DNA from: Synechococcus sp. MU1642
Lineage (GTDB): Bacteria > Cyanobacteriota > Cyanobacteriia > PCC-6307 > Cyanobiaceae
Assembly (NCBI RefSeq): GCF_020514115.1
Contig: NZ_VTKZ01000002.1
Span: 186,001-250,000, forward strand
Length of the DNA: 64,000 nucleotides
Reading direction: 5' to 3'
This document shows, in pieces, positions 1-10,286 of this stretch. The position numbers were made by a program, and so were the translations under genes. The notes beneath the pieces were generated by a model. The model was not told the origin of the DNA and did not search any database. It saw only the letters and a list, made by a program, of their open reading frames with translations. How positions within the stretch are numbered: position 1 is the first letter of the stretch; every line of letters starts with the position of its first letter.

Positions 1-1422
1 AACCACTGGGATCAACTTGGCCAGACGGTCGGCATCGCCGTAGGGAATGTCAAGCACACGGGCCACATCCTTTAAAACCGCCTTGGAAGTCATCCGGTTG
101 AAGGTGATGATCTGCGCCACCTTGTCCTCGCCGTAGCGCTCGGTGACGTAGTCGATCACCTCACCACGACGCTCGATGCAGAAGTCGGTGTCGATATCAG
201 GCATCGACTTGCGTTCCGGATTGAGGAAGCGCTCGAACAGGAGGCAGTTGGTGATTGGATCAATGTTGGTGATCCCGAGGCAGTACGCGACGAGCGATCC
301 TGCGGCGGAGCCACGACCCGGACCGACAGGAATATGCTGTTCCCGGGCAAAACGGATGTAATCCCAGACCACCAGGAAGTAGGTGGGAAATCCCATCTGC
401 TCCATGATCTTGAGCTCATGGACCATGCGCTCGGCGTAGTCAACGGGCAAGGCAGCATCCGGGCTGAGCTCGAGCCGATCCCGCAATCCCTGCTCCGTCA
501 CCTCCCTCAGGTAGCTGACGGGGGTATGGCCCTCAGGAATCGGGAAGCGGGGCATTTGATAGCGCCCGAGGATGTCGTAGGGCTCCACCTTCTCGGCCAC
601 CTTGACGGTATTGGTGATCGCTTCGGCAACCACCTCAGGCTCGAGGTGATCCCCAAAGAGAAGTCCCATCTCCTCTTCGGTTTTGATGTACTCAGTACCG
701 GTGTAACGCAGCCGCTTCTCATCTGTGATCAGCTTGCCGGTGAGCACGCAGAGCAAGGCGTCGTGGGCTTCAACGTCCTGCTTGCTCAAGTAGTGGGCAT
801 CGTTGGTCGCAACGATCTGGATGCCGAGTTCCTTGGCAATTTTTACGATCTCAACGTTGACGATCCGATCCTCAGGGGATCCGTGGTCCTGGATCTCGAG
901 GTAGTAGTCGTTGCCGAAGACCTCCTGGTACCAAGCTGCCACCTTGCGAGCCACATCGGGGCGACCACGCAAAATCGCCTGGGCGATCTCGCCACCGAGG
1001 CAGGCCGTCGCGATGATCAGGCCTTCGCTGTGTCGCTTCAGCAGCTCCTTGTCGATGCAGGCACGGGAAAAGATCCCGCGTCCACGCATCCCCCGCAAGT
1101 GACTAATGCTGGTGAGCTTCACCAGATTGCGGTAGCCGGTGGCGTTTTTTGCCAACACCACCAGGTGGTATCGCTTTTCCTTCTTGGGTTGCGGGTCGTC
1201 GATGGACCCGTTGATCACGTACATCTCATTGCCGATGATCGGCTTGAGATCTGAACCCTGACAGAGCTTCAGCAGCTCAATCGCGCCGTACATCACGCCG
1301 TGATCGGTCAAGGCGATGGCTGGCATGCCCAGCTGCTTCGCCCGCTCCACCATGGCCGGCAACTGCGACGCACCATCAAGAAGGCTGTAGTCGCTGTGGT
1401 TATGGAGAGGAACGAAAGCCAT
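1..1422 (-). CDS. dnaE: DNA polymerase III alpha subunit (N-terminal part, cut by window edge)
   Basis: Catalytic subunit of the replicative polymerase. About 474 codons are visible and the frame stays open to base 1, so the C-terminal part lies outside the window. The start is ATG at 1422. The N-terminus is a PHP domain with [12 protein letters not shown] at residues 7-18. The polymerase core shows [10 protein letters not shown] near residue 365 and PDIDTDF near residue 405; the latter holds the first two metal-binding aspartates of C-family polymerases. It is the last gene of a same-strand series beginning at trpD and lies about 70 bp beyond gatA. No lesion is seen in the visible part. Confidence 0.95.
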   Translation of the reverse strand, partial: MAFVPLHNHSDYSLLDGASQLPAMVERAKQLGMPAIALTDHGVMYGAIELLKLCQGSDLKPIIGNEMYVINGSIDDPQPKKEKRYHLVVLAKNATGYRNLVKLTSISHLRGMRGRGIFSRACIDKELLKRHSEGLIIATACLGGEIAQAILRGRPDVARKVAAWYQEVFGNDYYLEIQDHGSPEDRIVNVEIVKIAKELGIQIVATNDAHYLSKQDVEAHDALLCVLTGKLITDEKRLRYTGTEYIKTEEEMGLLFGDHLEPEVVAEAITNTVKVAEKVEPYDILGRYQMPRFPIPEGHTPVSYLREVTEQGLRDRLELSPDAALPVDYAERMVHELKIMEQMGFPTYFLVVWDYIRFAREQHIPVGPGRGSAAGSLVAYCLGITNIDPITNCLLFERFLNPERKSMPDIDTDFCIERRGEVIDYVTERYGEDKVAQIITFNRMTSKAVLKDVARVLDIPYGDADRLAKLIPVV

Positions 1423-1492
1423 GAGGTCAGCCTAGGACCCTACGCAAGATCCAGCGTTTAGGGGGCAGAGCCTCCCCCACATGTGGCGCAAC

Positions 1493-2953
1493 TCAGGGGA
1501 CCAGCGCGGCTTCCGGACGTGACGCAAACACCTGCGCAGCCTGCTCGTACTGGTGAGCCACCTGGAGAAGACGCGGTTCATCCAACACATTGCCGATTAG
1601 TTGCATCCCGATCGGCAGACCCGCAGCGCTGAATCCACATGGAACACTGATGGCTGGAAGTCCAGCCAAGTTGACAGGAATCGTCAGCAGGTCTGCCAAA
1701 TACATCGCTAGAGGGTCATCAGCGTGAGCGCCAGCCTTGAAGGCCGTTGACGGCGCTGTTGGCGTGAGCAAGACATCCACGCTCTGGAAGGCCGCATCAA
1801 AGTCTCGCCGGATCAGGGTGCGCACCTGCTGCGCTTTTTTGTAGTAAGCGTCGACATACCCAGCAGAAAGTGCATAGGTGCCGATCAGGATTCTCCGTTG
1901 CACCTCAGCGCCAAAACCTTCAGCACGGCTTCGCGCCGTCATCGCAGCAAGACTCTCGGCGTCTTCTGCACGGAAGCCGTATTTGACCCCGTCATATCGC
2001 GCCAAATTGGCCGAGGCCTCCGATGGTGCGATCACGTAGTAAGTGGCGATGCCGTCGTTGAACCGGGGGCAGCTCACCTCCACCAGTTCAGCACCAAGAG
2101 CCTCCAGTTGAGCAGCAGAGGCCTGAACCGATGCCTTCACTTCTGCATCGAGGCCTTCGGCGTCGAAGCACTCCTTGATCACCCCCACCTTGAGGCCCTT
2201 GATGGGCTGGTTGAGGCCGGCGCTGAAGTCTGGAACCGACGCATCAAGACAGGTGGAATCGCGAGGGTCGGGCCCGGCGATCACCTGAAGCAGTTCAGCC
2301 ACATCAGCAACGCTGCCGGCGAAAGGACCCACTTGATCCAGAGAACTGGCGAAGGCCACCAGGCCCCAACGGCTGACGCGACCGTAGGTGGGTTTGAGGC
2401 CCACCACGCCACAGAACGACGCCGGTTGGCGGATAGATCCACCGGTGTCAGAACCAAGCGAAGCGACGCAACTGCCGGCAGCGACGGCCGCTGCACTGCC
2501 ACCGGAGCTCCCACCCGGCACATAGGCGGTGTTCCAGGGATTCTGTGTGGCACCAAACGCGGACGTTTCGGTTGAGCCGCCCATGGCGAACTCATCCAGG
2601 TTTGTCTTGCCAACCAACACACCTCCGGCCTGCCAAAGCCGCTCGGTGACCGTGGATTCGTAGGGGGGTACAAACTGCTCGAGCATGCGGCTGGAGCAGG
2701 TGGTGCGAACACCCTTGGTGCAGAGGTTGTCCTTGATCGCCAGTGGCACTCCCCCCAGGGGGCCAAGCTCCTTGCCGGCGGCCCTGGCCTCATCGATGCG
2801 CAGAGCCTCAGCACGGGCCTTCTCAGCCGTGACTTCAACAAAAGCGTTCAACGAAGGCTCGGAACTTTCGAGCCGTTTGAGGTGCTGATCAACGAGCTCG
2901 CGGGAGGAAACCTCGCCGCTCTGCAGTTGCTGACGCCACGCGCTGATCGTCAT
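1493..2953 (-). CDS. gatA: Asp-tRNA(Asn)/Glu-tRNA(Gln) amidotransferase subunit A
   Basis: Amidase subunit of GatCAB. It releases ammonia from glutamine to amidate misacylated Glu-tRNA(Gln) and Asp-tRNA(Asn); cyanobacteria need it because they lack GlnRS. The amidase signature is complete: AIKDN with the catalytic Lys near residue 74, [11 protein letters not shown] near 146-156 with the cis-Ser, and GSDTGGSIR near 167-175 with the nucleophilic Ser. The length of about 486 residues is normal. I chose the ATG at 2953 (MTISAW); an in-frame ATG at 2968 would add five residues. It lies between DUF1816 and dnaE on the same strand. Confidence 0.95.
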   Translation of the reverse strand: MTISAWRQQLQSGEVSSRELVDQHLKRLESSEPSLNAFVEVTAEKARAEALRIDEARAAGKELGPLGGVPLAIKDNLCTKGVRTTCSSRMLEQFVPPYESTVTERLWQAGGVLVGKTNLDEFAMGGSTETSAFGATQNPWNTAYVPGGSSGGSAAAVAAGSCVASLGSDTGGSIRQPASFCGVVGLKPTYGRVSRWGLVAFASSLDQVGPFAGSVADVAELLQVIAGPDPRDSTCLDASVPDFSAGLNQPIKGLKVGVIKECFDAEGLDAEVKASVQASAAQLEALGAELVEVSCPRFNDGIATYYVIAPSEASANLARYDGVKYGFRAEDAESLAAMTARSRAEGFGAEVQRRILIGTYALSAGYVDAYYKKAQQVRTLIRRDFDAAFQSVDVLLTPTAPSTAFKAGAHADDPLAMYLADLLTIPVNLAGLPAISVPCGFSAAGLPIGMQLIGNVLDEPRLLQVAHQYEQAAQVFASRPEAALVP

Positions 2954-2996
2954 GTCCCTGCGATCCATTGCAGGGAGGACGCTATCAGCCGCAGGA

Positions 2997-3266
2997 TCAG
3001 CCCTCAGCGGTGATGGTGAGGGGCTCAGAGCGCCGAGTCCGCAGCAGGGAGTGACTGATCGACTGGGGTTGCTCCGACTTGACGTCGGCTAGGAAGGAAC
3101 TGAGCTCGCTCTCCAGCCCCTTGCGCGTGATGAAGGGACCGAACCAATAGGTCACATCAGGGCCTGAGGTCTGAACACGAGCCCACCAAGCGACTCCAAA
3201 GCCATTGGCAAGGCTGCGCAGCGGCCGAATCAGGGGACTCATGGAAGAAAAGGGACCTTGGAGCAT
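2997..3266 (-). CDS. DUF1816 domain protein
   Basis: An 89-residue protein matching the DUF1816 pattern of cyanobacteria: a WW pair near residues 27-28 followed by a TYWFGPF stretch near 39-45. The function of the family is not known to me. The N-terminus MLQGPFSSM may be over-extended; the methionine at residue 9 is an alternative start. It lies between rlmB and gatA on the same strand, about 30 bp from each, which suggests co-transcription. Confidence 0.75.
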   Translation of the reverse strand: MLQGPFSSMSPLIRPLRSLANGFGVAWWARVQTSGPDVTYWFGPFITRKGLESELSSFLADVKSEQPQSISHSLLRTRRSEPLTITAEG

Positions 3267-3299
3267 TGTGCCCCGAGATCTTGGAAAACCATGCTGTTT

Positions 3300-4970
3300 T
3301 CAGGGAGATAGCTGGATGTTCTGATCGAACGGCAAGACAGCATCCGACTGAGATGGATTCAGATCCAGATCAATCCGCTGTTCCGGTGCTTTATCCGCAG
3401 GAGCTTCAGGCTGCTCAGGCAGAGCAGCCGTCTCAGAGGCCTCTGCCATCTCAACGGGCGATTCAGAACCAGCAAGCTTGGGCCGTCGAATCGGCGGGGA
3501 CGGCGCTTGGCCGTGAATATCCTTCATCCAGTTGCGCCGTGCCACTTCGTACACGCAAAGGGCTGTGGCGACGGAGGCATTGAGACTTGGTGTGATGCCC
3601 CGCAGCGGAATGCGAACCAACTGATCGCAATGACGCCGGGTCATCAGCGACAAGCCTTGGTCCTCGGATCCGGTGACCAGCACCATCGGCCCAGTGAGGT
3701 CGACATCGGTGAGGGTCACATCCCCTTCAGCGGCAAGGCCCACCACCCTGTAGCCGGCGTCTTTGAGCTTTTCCAGGGAGCGGTTGAGGTTCACCACGCG
3801 CGCCACCGGAAGGTGTTCCAGGGCTCCTGCGGCCACCTTGGCGGCGGAACCGGTCAAGCCAGCGCTGCGGCGCTGGGGGATCACCACTCCGTGGGCTCCC
3901 ATGGCCTCAGCGGAGCGAACAACCGCCCCGAGGTTGTGGGGGTCGGTGACACTGTCCAAGGCAACCAACAAAGGGGGTTCCCCCAGATCAGAGCAGCCCT
4001 CGATAAGGGTCTCGAGATCGAGGGTTTCCGCCGCCGCCGTCTGCAGGGCAATGCCCTGATGAACGGACCCACCTGTGATCTGTCCCAGCCGAGCCCAGGT
4101 CACCTCTTCCACGAGAACGCCCGAAGCCTTGGCGTCTCGCAGCAGCTGGAGAAATTTGGAGGCGCTGCGCATCTCGGCAGTGCACCAGATGCGATGGATG
4201 GGTCGTCCGGCCTCCAACGCGGCCTGGGTGGCATGACGTCCCCAAATCAAATCGTCCGCTGGGGGTGTGGCCGCTGCAGCCTCCGATGCTGCATCCGTGC
4301 GCTGAGAACGACCCTCGTCGTACCGGGATCTGGAGCGCTGGGACGGTTGGCGCCGTTCATCCCCCGAGCGACGGCGGTCGCCGTAGCGGTCGTTGCGATC
4401 ACGAAAACGTCCAGGTCCTGAGCGATCGTTTTGAAAGTCCGAACGGGAGGCGTTCTGATCTCGGTCGAAGGAACGGGAGCGATTGCCGAACCGCTCTTTC
4501 GGGCGATCACCGAAGCGTTCTCCAGATCGATCACCAAAACGATCACCAGAGCGCTCACCAAATCGATTATCGGGTCGATCACCAGAGCGCTCACCAAACC
4601 GATTATTGGGTCGATCACCAGAGCGCTCACCAAACCGATTATTGGGTCGATCACCAGAGCGCTCACCAAACCGATTATTGGGTCGATCACCGCCTCGCGA
4701 CTGTTCCCAGCCTCCATCCCGTGGCGCGCGTCGTTCGCGATACCCGCCACCGTCACGTCCAGGCTTGGCATAGGGGGAACGACCGCCATCGAAACGGCGG
4801 TTGCTGGGCATGGGGCGACCGTTATCCGAGCGCCCCATCGAGGAGCGGCCAGCGGAAGCGCGTCCACTGGGCGGCCTGCCTCCTGGTGGTCGAGCACCCC
4901 CACTCCCGCCTGGCCCCGAACGGCCGTCGCGGGATGGGCCGCTTGAGCGGCGTTCAAAGCGAGGGCTCAT
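3300..4970 (-). CDS. rlmB: 23S rRNA (guanosine-2'-O)-methyltransferase, TrmH/SpoU family, with RG-rich repeat N-terminus
   Basis: SPOUT-class 2'-O-ribose methyltransferase of the RlmB/TrmH family. The SpoU substrate-binding part begins near residue 235 (IWGRHATQAALEAGRP). The knotted SAM domain carries DSVTDPHNLGAVVRSAEA, LVTGSEDQGLS and IPLRGITPSLNASVA. It is about 556 residues long, against roughly 250 for the catalytic unit. The extra length is an N-terminal R/G/D/S-rich tail of about 230 residues with tandem 12-residue repeats, plus an acidic C-terminal tail of about 60. I chose ATG 4970 (MSPRFERR); the longer frame to 5033 would run into mrnC. It starts 16 bp after mrnC. Confidence 0.88.
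   Translation of the reverse strand: MSPRFERRSSGPSRDGRSGPGGSGGARPPGGRPPSGRASAGRSSMGRSDNGRPMPSNRRFDGGRSPYAKPGRDGGGYRERRAPRDGGWEQSRGGDRPNNRFGERSGDRPNNRFGERSGDRPNNRFGERSGDRPDNRFGERSGDRFGDRSGERFGDRPKERFGNRSRSFDRDQNASRSDFQNDRSGPGRFRDRNDRYGDRRRSGDERRQPSQRSRSRYDEGRSQRTDAASEAAAATPPADDLIWGRHATQAALEAGRPIHRIWCTAEMRSASKFLQLLRDAKASGVLVEEVTWARLGQITGGSVHQGIALQTAAAETLDLETLIEGCSDLGEPPLLVALDSVTDPHNLGAVVRSAEAMGAHGVVIPQRRSAGLTGSAAKVAAGALEHLPVARVVNLNRSLEKLKDAGYRVVGLAAEGDVTLTDVDLTGPMVLVTGSEDQGLSLMTRRHCDQLVRIPLRGITPSLNASVATALCVYEVARRNWMKDIHGQAPSPPIRRPKLAGSESPVEMAEASETAALPEQPEAPADKAPEQRIDLDLNPSQSDAVLPFDQNIQLSP
4540..4690 (-). repeat. In-frame 36-bp tandem repeats inside rlmB
   Basis: About four near-identical 36-bp units encode the 12-residue motif GERSGDRPNNRF, with one unit carrying D in place of the first N. 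Degenerate copies with FGDRSGERFGDR lie at the C-terminal side. The units differ by one or two bases, so recent slippage or unequal recombination is likely. The unit is a multiple of three, so copy-number change would keep the frame. Confidence 0.85.
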
Positions 4971-4986
4971 GGTGTGCGAGGCAACG

Positions 4987-5397
4987 TTATGGGTTGGATC
5001 CGGCTTGCTCCAGGTGATCGAAGAGCTCCGCAAGCCGGGCTGGATTGTTCAGAAACAGCCAGCCCACCATTGTCTCAAACCCTGTGGCCCTTCCATAAAC
5101 AGCAGCGTCCGCGCGCCTTGGACCCCTACCGGCACTGTTGCGGCCCCGACGAACCAGATCGAGTTCCTCTGAACTGAGGAGTTCGCGGTCTTCCAGCCAG
5201 CTCAGTAAGCGGGACTGGGCGTCAGCACGGACATCGGCCACAACGGCTCGATGCAATTGATCAGAGCGTCCAGGCCTCGCGCCATGGCGCAACCGTTGAT
5301 GCAGCTCCCACACGGCATCTCCAATCCAAGCCAGTTGCAATGGCCCCAGCTGTTCATTGATTTCGCTGGGAGACTGGCTTTTAATCCAGTTGCTCAA
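4987..5397 (-). CDS. mrnC: Mini-ribonuclease III
   Basis: A 136-residue RNase III-type nuclease with no double-stranded-RNA-binding domain. Known homologues mature 23S rRNA precursors. The nuclease core has LAWIGDAVWELHQR near residues 23-36 and the second active-site segment GRNSAGRGPRRADAAVYGRATGFETMVGWL split over residues 86-115, with the conserved YG..TGFE..VG-LF pattern. The start appears to be TTG at 5397, overlapping the STAS stop as TTGA, which implies translational coupling. The rRNA methyltransferase downstream fits an rRNA-processing unit. Confidence 0.87.
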   Translation of the reverse strand: MSNWIKSQSPSEINEQLGPLQLAWIGDAVWELHQRLRHGARPGRSDQLHRAVVADVRADAQSRLLSWLEDRELLSSEELDLVRRGRNSAGRGPRRADAAVYGRATGFETMVGWLFLNNPARLAELFDHLEQAGSNP

Positions 5398-5789
5398 GCG
5401 GCCAACTGATTCAGGGCTGTGGGCAGATCCTCCACCAGATGAAGGAACTGCTCAAGACGTACCAACTTGATCGTCTGCGTCACCCTGGTGTTGGCCACAA
5501 GCAGAAACGACCGCTTGGCATCCGTGCATTGCTTGGCCAGCTGCACCAGCGCCCCAAGGCCGGATGAATCGAGGAAATCGATGTTGCTGAGATCGAGAAC
5601 GGAAGGAAGTTTGTTGGTCTTCAGAACATCGGCTACGTACTCCATGAATTGCTTCTCTGAGTACGCATCCAGCTGACCGGTGAAATGAAACACCAGACAG
5701 CCATCTTTCTGTTCGAATCCGCCGCGGAGAGAGACGGTCAGTCGCTGCAGTTCGCTGATGGGATCAAGCCCCCCAGGCATCGTCGGCAC
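5394..5789 (-). CDS. STAS-domain protein (anti-sigma factor antagonist type)
   Basis: A 131-residue protein made almost entirely of a STAS domain. It shows FHFTGQLDAYSEKQF near residues 29-43 and VLDLSNIDFLDSSGLGALVQL near 64-84; the DSSG serine is the usual phosphorylation site of SpoIIAA-like antagonists. Its partner kinase is not in the window, so the pathway cannot be named. It overlaps mrnC by four bases and lies 36 bp downstream of carA. Confidence 0.85.
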   Translation of the reverse strand: MPTMPGGLDPISELQRLTVSLRGGFEQKDGCLVFHFTGQLDAYSEKQFMEYVADVLKTNKLPSVLDLSNIDFLDSSGLGALVQLAKQCTDAKRSFLLVANTRVTQTIKLVRLEQFLHLVEDLPTALNQLAA

Positions 5790-5825
5790 GAAGTGTAGTG
5801 ATGCTGAGCGTTGGCTACCACCTCA

Positions 5826-6965
5826 TCAACGGCGATCGGCCATCAGCGTCACAAAGCGGGCGAAATGATGGTCGGCGTCATGGGGGCCCGGACTGGCTTC
5901 CGGGTGGTACTGCACCCCGAAGACAGGCTTTTGACGATGGGCAATCGCTGCCACGGTTCGGTCGTTCAGATTGAAGTGGGTGACGTCAATCACGTTTGAA
6001 TCCAGGGAATCGGCGGAGAGGGCAAAGCCATGGTTCTGACTGGTGATTTCAACCTGGCCTGTGGTGCCACAGGGATGGTTCAAGCCGCGGTGGCCATAGG
6101 ACAGCTTGAACGTCTCTCCGCCCAGGGCCAGACCAAGGATCTGATGTCCCAGACAGATGCCAAACAGGGGTAGATCGGATTCCTCCAGCAACATCTTGGC
6201 CAGGGCAATCCCATGGGTCACCGCAGCTGGATCGCCAGGCCCGTTGGACAGAAAGACACCATCCGGGCGATGAGAGCGAACCGTGGCCAGATCCGTGCCT
6301 GCCGGCAGAACCGTGACGTCACAGCCATGGGCGACCAGTCGATCGAGAATGGCGCGCTTGATGCCGAAATCGATGGCGACAACGCGGAAAGGCGCGTCGC
6401 TGCGGCGCTGCAAACGCTGATCGAAGCCAACACTGCAGGCTTTATTCCACTGGTAGGGCTCACGGGTGGTGACGCGGTCCGCCAGGTTCAGCCCCTGCAT
6501 CGACGGGGCCTGCTTCAGCAGCTCCAGCAACTGCGCCGGGGACTGGCCGTCACTGCTGATCACGCCATTCATGGCCCCCACCTCACGCAGGTGACGCACC
6601 AAGGCACGGGTGTCCAAACCGCTGATGCCCACCAGCTGATGGGTCTGCATCCAGCTTTCAAGAGGCTGTTCAGAGCGCCAGTTGCTGGGCAATGGAGCCA
6701 GCTGGCGGGCAATCACGCCACGGGCGTGGGGGCGATCAGCTTCTTGATCGTCAGCATTCACCCCGGTATTGCCGAGTTCGGGATAGGTGAAGCTCACCAA
6801 CTGTCCGGCATAGGAGGGGTCTGTCAGCACCTCCTGGTAACCGGTCATGCCGGTGTTAAACACCACCTCACCGATGGTGGTGCCGCGATGGCCGAAGGCG
6901 ACACCGGTGAGGACCGTGCCATCGGCAAGGACGAGATAAGCCTTGTCTGATGGGGAATCGGGCAT
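5826..6965 (-). CDS. carA: Carbamoyl-phosphate synthase small (glutaminase) subunit
   Basis: Glutamine amidotransferase subunit that supplies ammonia to CarB for arginine and pyrimidine synthesis. The N-terminal CarA domain has [29 protein letters not shown] and the class I GATase domain has FLSNGPGDP, the nucleophile motif [16 protein letters not shown] and the HPEASPGP His-Glu end. I chose ATG 6965 (MPDSPSDK); an ATG at 6986 would add seven residues and nearly touch trpD. It follows trpD by a short gap. Confidence 0.95.
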   Translation of the reverse strand: MPDSPSDKAYLVLADGTVLTGVAFGHRGTTIGEVVFNTGMTGYQEVLTDPSYAGQLVSFTYPELGNTGVNADDQEADRPHARGVIARQLAPLPSNWRSEQPLESWMQTHQLVGISGLDTRALVRHLREVGAMNGVISSDGQSPAQLLELLKQAPSMQGLNLADRVTTREPYQWNKACSVGFDQRLQRRSDAPFRVVAIDFGIKRAILDRLVAHGCDVTVLPAGTDLATVRSHRPDGVFLSNGPGDPAAVTHGIALAKMLLEESDLPLFGICLGHQILGLALGGETFKLSYGHRGLNHPCGTTGQVEITSQNHGFALSADSLDSNVIDVTHFNLNDRTVAAIAHRQKPVFGVQYHPEASPGPHDADHHFARFVTLMADRR

Positions 6966-6993
6966 CGAAGGGCCGCCGCAGGTCATCAGTCAC

Positions 6994-8040
6994 TCATTCT
7001 CCATCCCGGTCGGACAGGGCATCCCGCAGAGCGACAAGCTTGTCCCAGGCCTTGCCCTCATTGAGAACAGTCAGAGCCTGAGCAACAGCAGCCGGCAGAT
7101 CGCTTTGCAGCCCGGCAGCCCAGAGCACCAGCGCTGTGTTGAAGGCCACCACCTCGGTCTGGGCTAGCGATCCCTGCCCCTGCAGAACGTTTTCAAGAAT
7201 CTGCTGGTTCACCGCGCAGTCACCACCGCGTAGCAGATCGAGACCGGCACGGGTCAGACCCAGGTCTTCAGGAGCAACCTCTTTCGTGGTGATGCCCCCG
7301 GATTCGATCAAACGCAAAGAATTGGGACCCGCCAACGAAGCCTCATCGATGCCTCCAGCACCGTGAACCACGACGGCACGGCTCAAGCCCAATTGCTGCA
7401 AAGCTCCCGCCATGGGGTCGAGAAGCTCTGGACGCGCCACACCAAGGACCTGCGACTGGGGCTGAAGTGGATTGACCAGCGGGCCGAGCAGGTTGAACAC
7501 CGTGCGAACCCCCAGGGTGCGTCGCAGCGGCGCCAGATTCACCAGAGCTGGATGCCAGGCGGGAGCGAACAAGAAGGTGACACCGGTTCCCGGCAAAGCC
7601 TCCACCACCTTGTTCAACGGTGACTTGAGATTGAGACCAAGCCCCTCGAGCACATCGGCTGAACCCACTTTGCCGCTAGCACTGCGGTTGCCGTGCTTGG
7701 CCACATTGACCCCGCAAGCCGCGGCGGTGAAGGCGACCGCCGTGGAGATGTTGAAGGTGTCTGCACCGTCACCACCGGTGCCGCAGGTGTCGACCATGGC
7801 CAGATCGGGTCGGGCACAGGGAAGGGGGCAGGCCTCGCGCAGGACAGCCGCCATGGCCGCCAGCTCATCGGCCACCATCCCTTTGGCCCTCAGTCCAGCC
7901 AGGAACGCCCCGGTCTGCACGGGCTCGAGCTCTTCAGCTAGCCAGGCACGCATCAGGGCAGTGGCCCCATCGGAGCTGAGGTTGTTGCCATTTAGCAGTT
8001 GGTCCAAGCAACCGGACCAGGAACGCGGGTCTGAGGACAT
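6994..8040 (-). CDS. trpD: Anthranilate phosphoribosyltransferase
   Basis: Second step of tryptophan synthesis, joining anthranilate and PRPP. At 348 residues it is full length. The PRPP-binding [17 protein letters not shown] motif lies near residues 86-102 and [18 protein letters not shown] near 118-135. It is the first gene of the minus-strand series ending in dnaE. The divergent ABC exporter starts about 150 bp upstream, so the shared gap should hold both promoters. Confidence 0.95.
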   Translation of the reverse strand: MSSDPRSWSGCLDQLLNGNNLSSDGATALMRAWLAEELEPVQTGAFLAGLRAKGMVADELAAMAAVLREACPLPCARPDLAMVDTCGTGGDGADTFNISTAVAFTAAACGVNVAKHGNRSASGKVGSADVLEGLGLNLKSPLNKVVEALPGTGVTFLFAPAWHPALVNLAPLRRTLGVRTVFNLLGPLVNPLQPQSQVLGVARPELLDPMAGALQQLGLSRAVVVHGAGGIDEASLAGPNSLRLIESGGITTKEVAPEDLGLTRAGLDLLRGGDCAVNQQILENVLQGQGSLAQTEVVAFNTALVLWAAGLQSDLPAAVAQALTVLNEGKAWDKLVALRDALSDRDGE

Positions 8041-8191
8041 GGAAGGGAAGCTTGCAGTAAAAAACCCGGGGTGCGAGGCACGCCGGGCCAGGTGATGGGG
8101 ATACCCCCACTATCCCTCAGATCAACGGCGAACGACCAGCCGTTGCAGCCGGATGCCTAGGTTGGCCTGCCAACGGGACCAACGAGCTCGC

Positions 8192-9955
8192 ATGGCCGCC
8201 CTTCGTCTCGACCTGATCGGCCGCTACCTGCGTCCCCACCGCCGCACGGTGCTGCTGGGAGCCATTGCCTTGGTGGTGGTCAACGTTTTACGGGTCACGA
8301 TCCCGTGGGAAGTGCGCAGCGTTGTGGACGAGCTGCAGGAGGGATTCAGTTACGCCGGAGTCCTGCGCCAAGCGGGATGGGTTGTGCTGCTTGCGAGCAC
8401 CATGGGCGTGATCCGGCTGACCTCGCGCCAACTCATCTTTGGAGTGGGTCGGCAGGTGGAAGTGGATCTGCGACAGCGCCTGTTCGAACACATGCTCCGC
8501 CAGGAACCCGATTGGATTCAGAGCAAGGGCAGCGGTGAAGTAATCAGTCGGGCCACCAGCGATGTGGAAAACATCCGGCGCTTGCTCGGATTCGCGATTC
8601 TCAGCCTGACCAACACGCTGCTGGCCTATGCCCTGACGCTGCCCGCGATGTTGGCCATCGATCCGTGGTTGACCCTGGCCGCCGTCGGGCTCTATCCCGT
8701 GATGCTGAGCACAGTGCGCCTGTTCGGAGGTCGCATGATGCGTCAAAAGCGCGCTCAGCAGGAAGAACTCTCCGCCCTAAGCAACCTGATTCAGGAGGAT
8801 CTCTCGGGGATCGGGGCCATCAAGATCTACGGCCAAGAGGGTGCGGAACAGGAGGCCTTTGCCACACGCAACCGCCGATATCGCGACAGCGCCATTCGGC
8901 TGGCGAGAACACAAAGCACCCTGTTCCCGCTGCTTCAGGGCATTTCCTCACTCTCTGTTCTTTTGCTATTGGCTATCGGCAGCGGGCAACTCGAAGCCGG
9001 TCGTCTGAGCATTGGAGGACTGGTTGCCCTGATCCTTTATGTGGAGCAGCTCGTCTTCCCAACTGCATTACTGGGATTCACGCTCAACACCTTCCAGACC
9101 GGCCAGGTGAGCCTCGAGCGGGTGGAGGAATTGCTGAAACGGGAGCCAGAGATTAAAGACCCTGATCCCTCTGATGTTCAGCCCCATCCAACGACCGAAC
9201 GCCGGGGGCGTTTTGAAGCCCGCGGCCTAACGGTCCAATATCAAGGTGCTGAGCAGAACACACTCAATGGCCTGCAGTTCTGCATCGAGCCAGGGGAGTT
9301 GGTGGCCGTTGTAGGGGCCGTGGGCTGCGGCAAAACCACCCTGGCTCGGGCGTTCGGTCGCATGGTTCCACTCGAACCAGGACAACTGTTCCTGGATGGC
9401 GTGGATGTCACCCAGATGCCTCTGAAGACTTTGCGCCGTGACGTGGCGATCGTTCCCCAGGAGGGCTTTCTGTTCACCAGCACCCTGGCGGACAACCTCC
9501 GCTACGGCGAGCCTGAAGCCAGTGATCAGCGGGTTGAGTTGGCGGCAGAACAAGCCCGTCTGGCTGATGATGTGAAGGGCTTTCCTGATGGTTTCGGAAC
9601 CATCGTTGGGGAACGCGGCATCACGTTGAGTGGTGGTCAACGTCAACGCACAGCCCTGGGGCGGGCTCTTCTGATGTCGGCGCCGGTGTTGGTCCTGGAC
9701 GACGCCTTGGCAAGCGTCGATAACAACACGGCAGCGGCGATTTTGGATTCGATCCGAGCCCAGGATGATCGGACCATCGTGATGATCAGCCATCAACTTT
9801 CAGCCGCAGCGGCCTGTGATCGCATCCTGGTGATGGAGAACGGACGCATCGTTCAACAGGGACACCACAACGCCTTGATCCAACAGCCGGGTATATACAA
9901 ACGTCTTTGGGAGCGTCAGCAGGCATCTCAACAACTGGATGCGTTGGCTTCCTGA
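8192..9955 (+). CDS. ABC exporter, fused membrane and ATPase domains
   Basis: A 587-residue half-transporter. An N-terminal type-I exporter membrane domain spans roughly residues 1-320 with about six segments. The ATPase domain has Walker A GAVGCGKTT near 380, a Q-loop VPQEGFLF near 426, signature LSGGQRQRTALGRAL near 481-495, Walker B VLVLDDALASVD and the H-loop ISHQL. The layout is of the MsbA/lipid or multidrug type, and the substrate cannot be told from sequence. I chose ATG 8192 (MAALRLDLIG) because the region before it is not membrane-like. It is transcribed divergently from trpD. Confidence 0.93.
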   Translation: MAALRLDLIGRYLRPHRRTVLLGAIALVVVNVLRVTIPWEVRSVVDELQEGFSYAGVLRQAGWVVLLASTMGVIRLTSRQLIFGVGRQVEVDLRQRLFEHMLRQEPDWIQSKGSGEVISRATSDVENIRRLLGFAILSLTNTLLAYALTLPAMLAIDPWLTLAAVGLYPVMLSTVRLFGGRMMRQKRAQQEELSALSNLIQEDLSGIGAIKIYGQEGAEQEAFATRNRRYRDSAIRLARTQSTLFPLLQGISSLSVLLLLAIGSGQLEAGRLSIGGLVALILYVEQLVFPTALLGFTLNTFQTGQVSLERVEELLKREPEIKDPDPSDVQPHPTTERRGRFEARGLTVQYQGAEQNTLNGLQFCIEPGELVAVVGAVGCGKTTLARAFGRMVPLEPGQLFLDGVDVTQMPLKTLRRDVAIVPQEGFLFTSTLADNLRYGEPEASDQRVELAAEQARLADDVKGFPDGFGTIVGERGITLSGGQRQRTALGRALLMSAPVLVLDDALASVDNNTAAAILDSIRAQDDRTIVMISHQLSAAAACDRILVMENGRIVQQGHHNALIQQPGIYKRLWERQQASQQLDALAS

Positions 9956-10022
9956 AGAATCTCCGGGCGGTTTCTGACAACTCCAACGTCCGTGGCTTAG
10001 CTGTGAAGGCGACTCCTTGCCT

Positions 10023-10286
10023 ATGACCAGCGGATCCCCCTTTGCGGTGCGCTGCACGCTCACCTTCGGCGATATTTACGGACAGGTGCTTGCCTGGATG
10101 GCCGTCATTTTTGTGAGCCTGGCTGCTGGGCTTGCCTTGATGGGCTCCTCGCGACCCTTGTTTGCACTGGTGGGAGTGGGGCTGATTTTGGTGCTCAGCC
10201 TGCCGTTTCTGCTCTTCGCCTTCGTCACAACTCTGCTAAATCACATCCAGCTCAACCCGGTTGAGGGTGAAGCCAAAGTGTCCTAA
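10023..10286 (+). CDS. Small membrane protein, function unknown
   Basis: An 87-residue protein with two hydrophobic helices, roughly residues 22-44 and 50-72, and a polar C-terminus ending EGEAKVS. The start is ATG 10023 (MTSGSPF). It follows the ABC exporter by about 65 bp on the same strand. I do not recognise the family. Confidence 0.6.
   Translation: MTSGSPFAVRCTLTFGDIYGQVLAWMAVIFVSLAAGLALMGSSRPLFALVGVGLILVLSLPFLLFAFVTTLLNHIQLNPVEGEAKVS

Noticed and set aside
334-1254. 306-codon plus-strand frame opposite dnaE
   Set aside because: It mirrors the dnaE coding strand; the minus-strand translation is a clear polymerase with PHP and catalytic motifs.
1457-1485. Terminator between gatA and dnaE
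   Set aside because: A GC-rich inverted repeat exists, but it has no T-run, and dnaE follows on the same strand.
4247-5017. Long frames in several phases over the rlmB repeats
   Set aside because: The 36-bp repeats keep all frames open. Only the phase joined to the SpoU domain makes sense.
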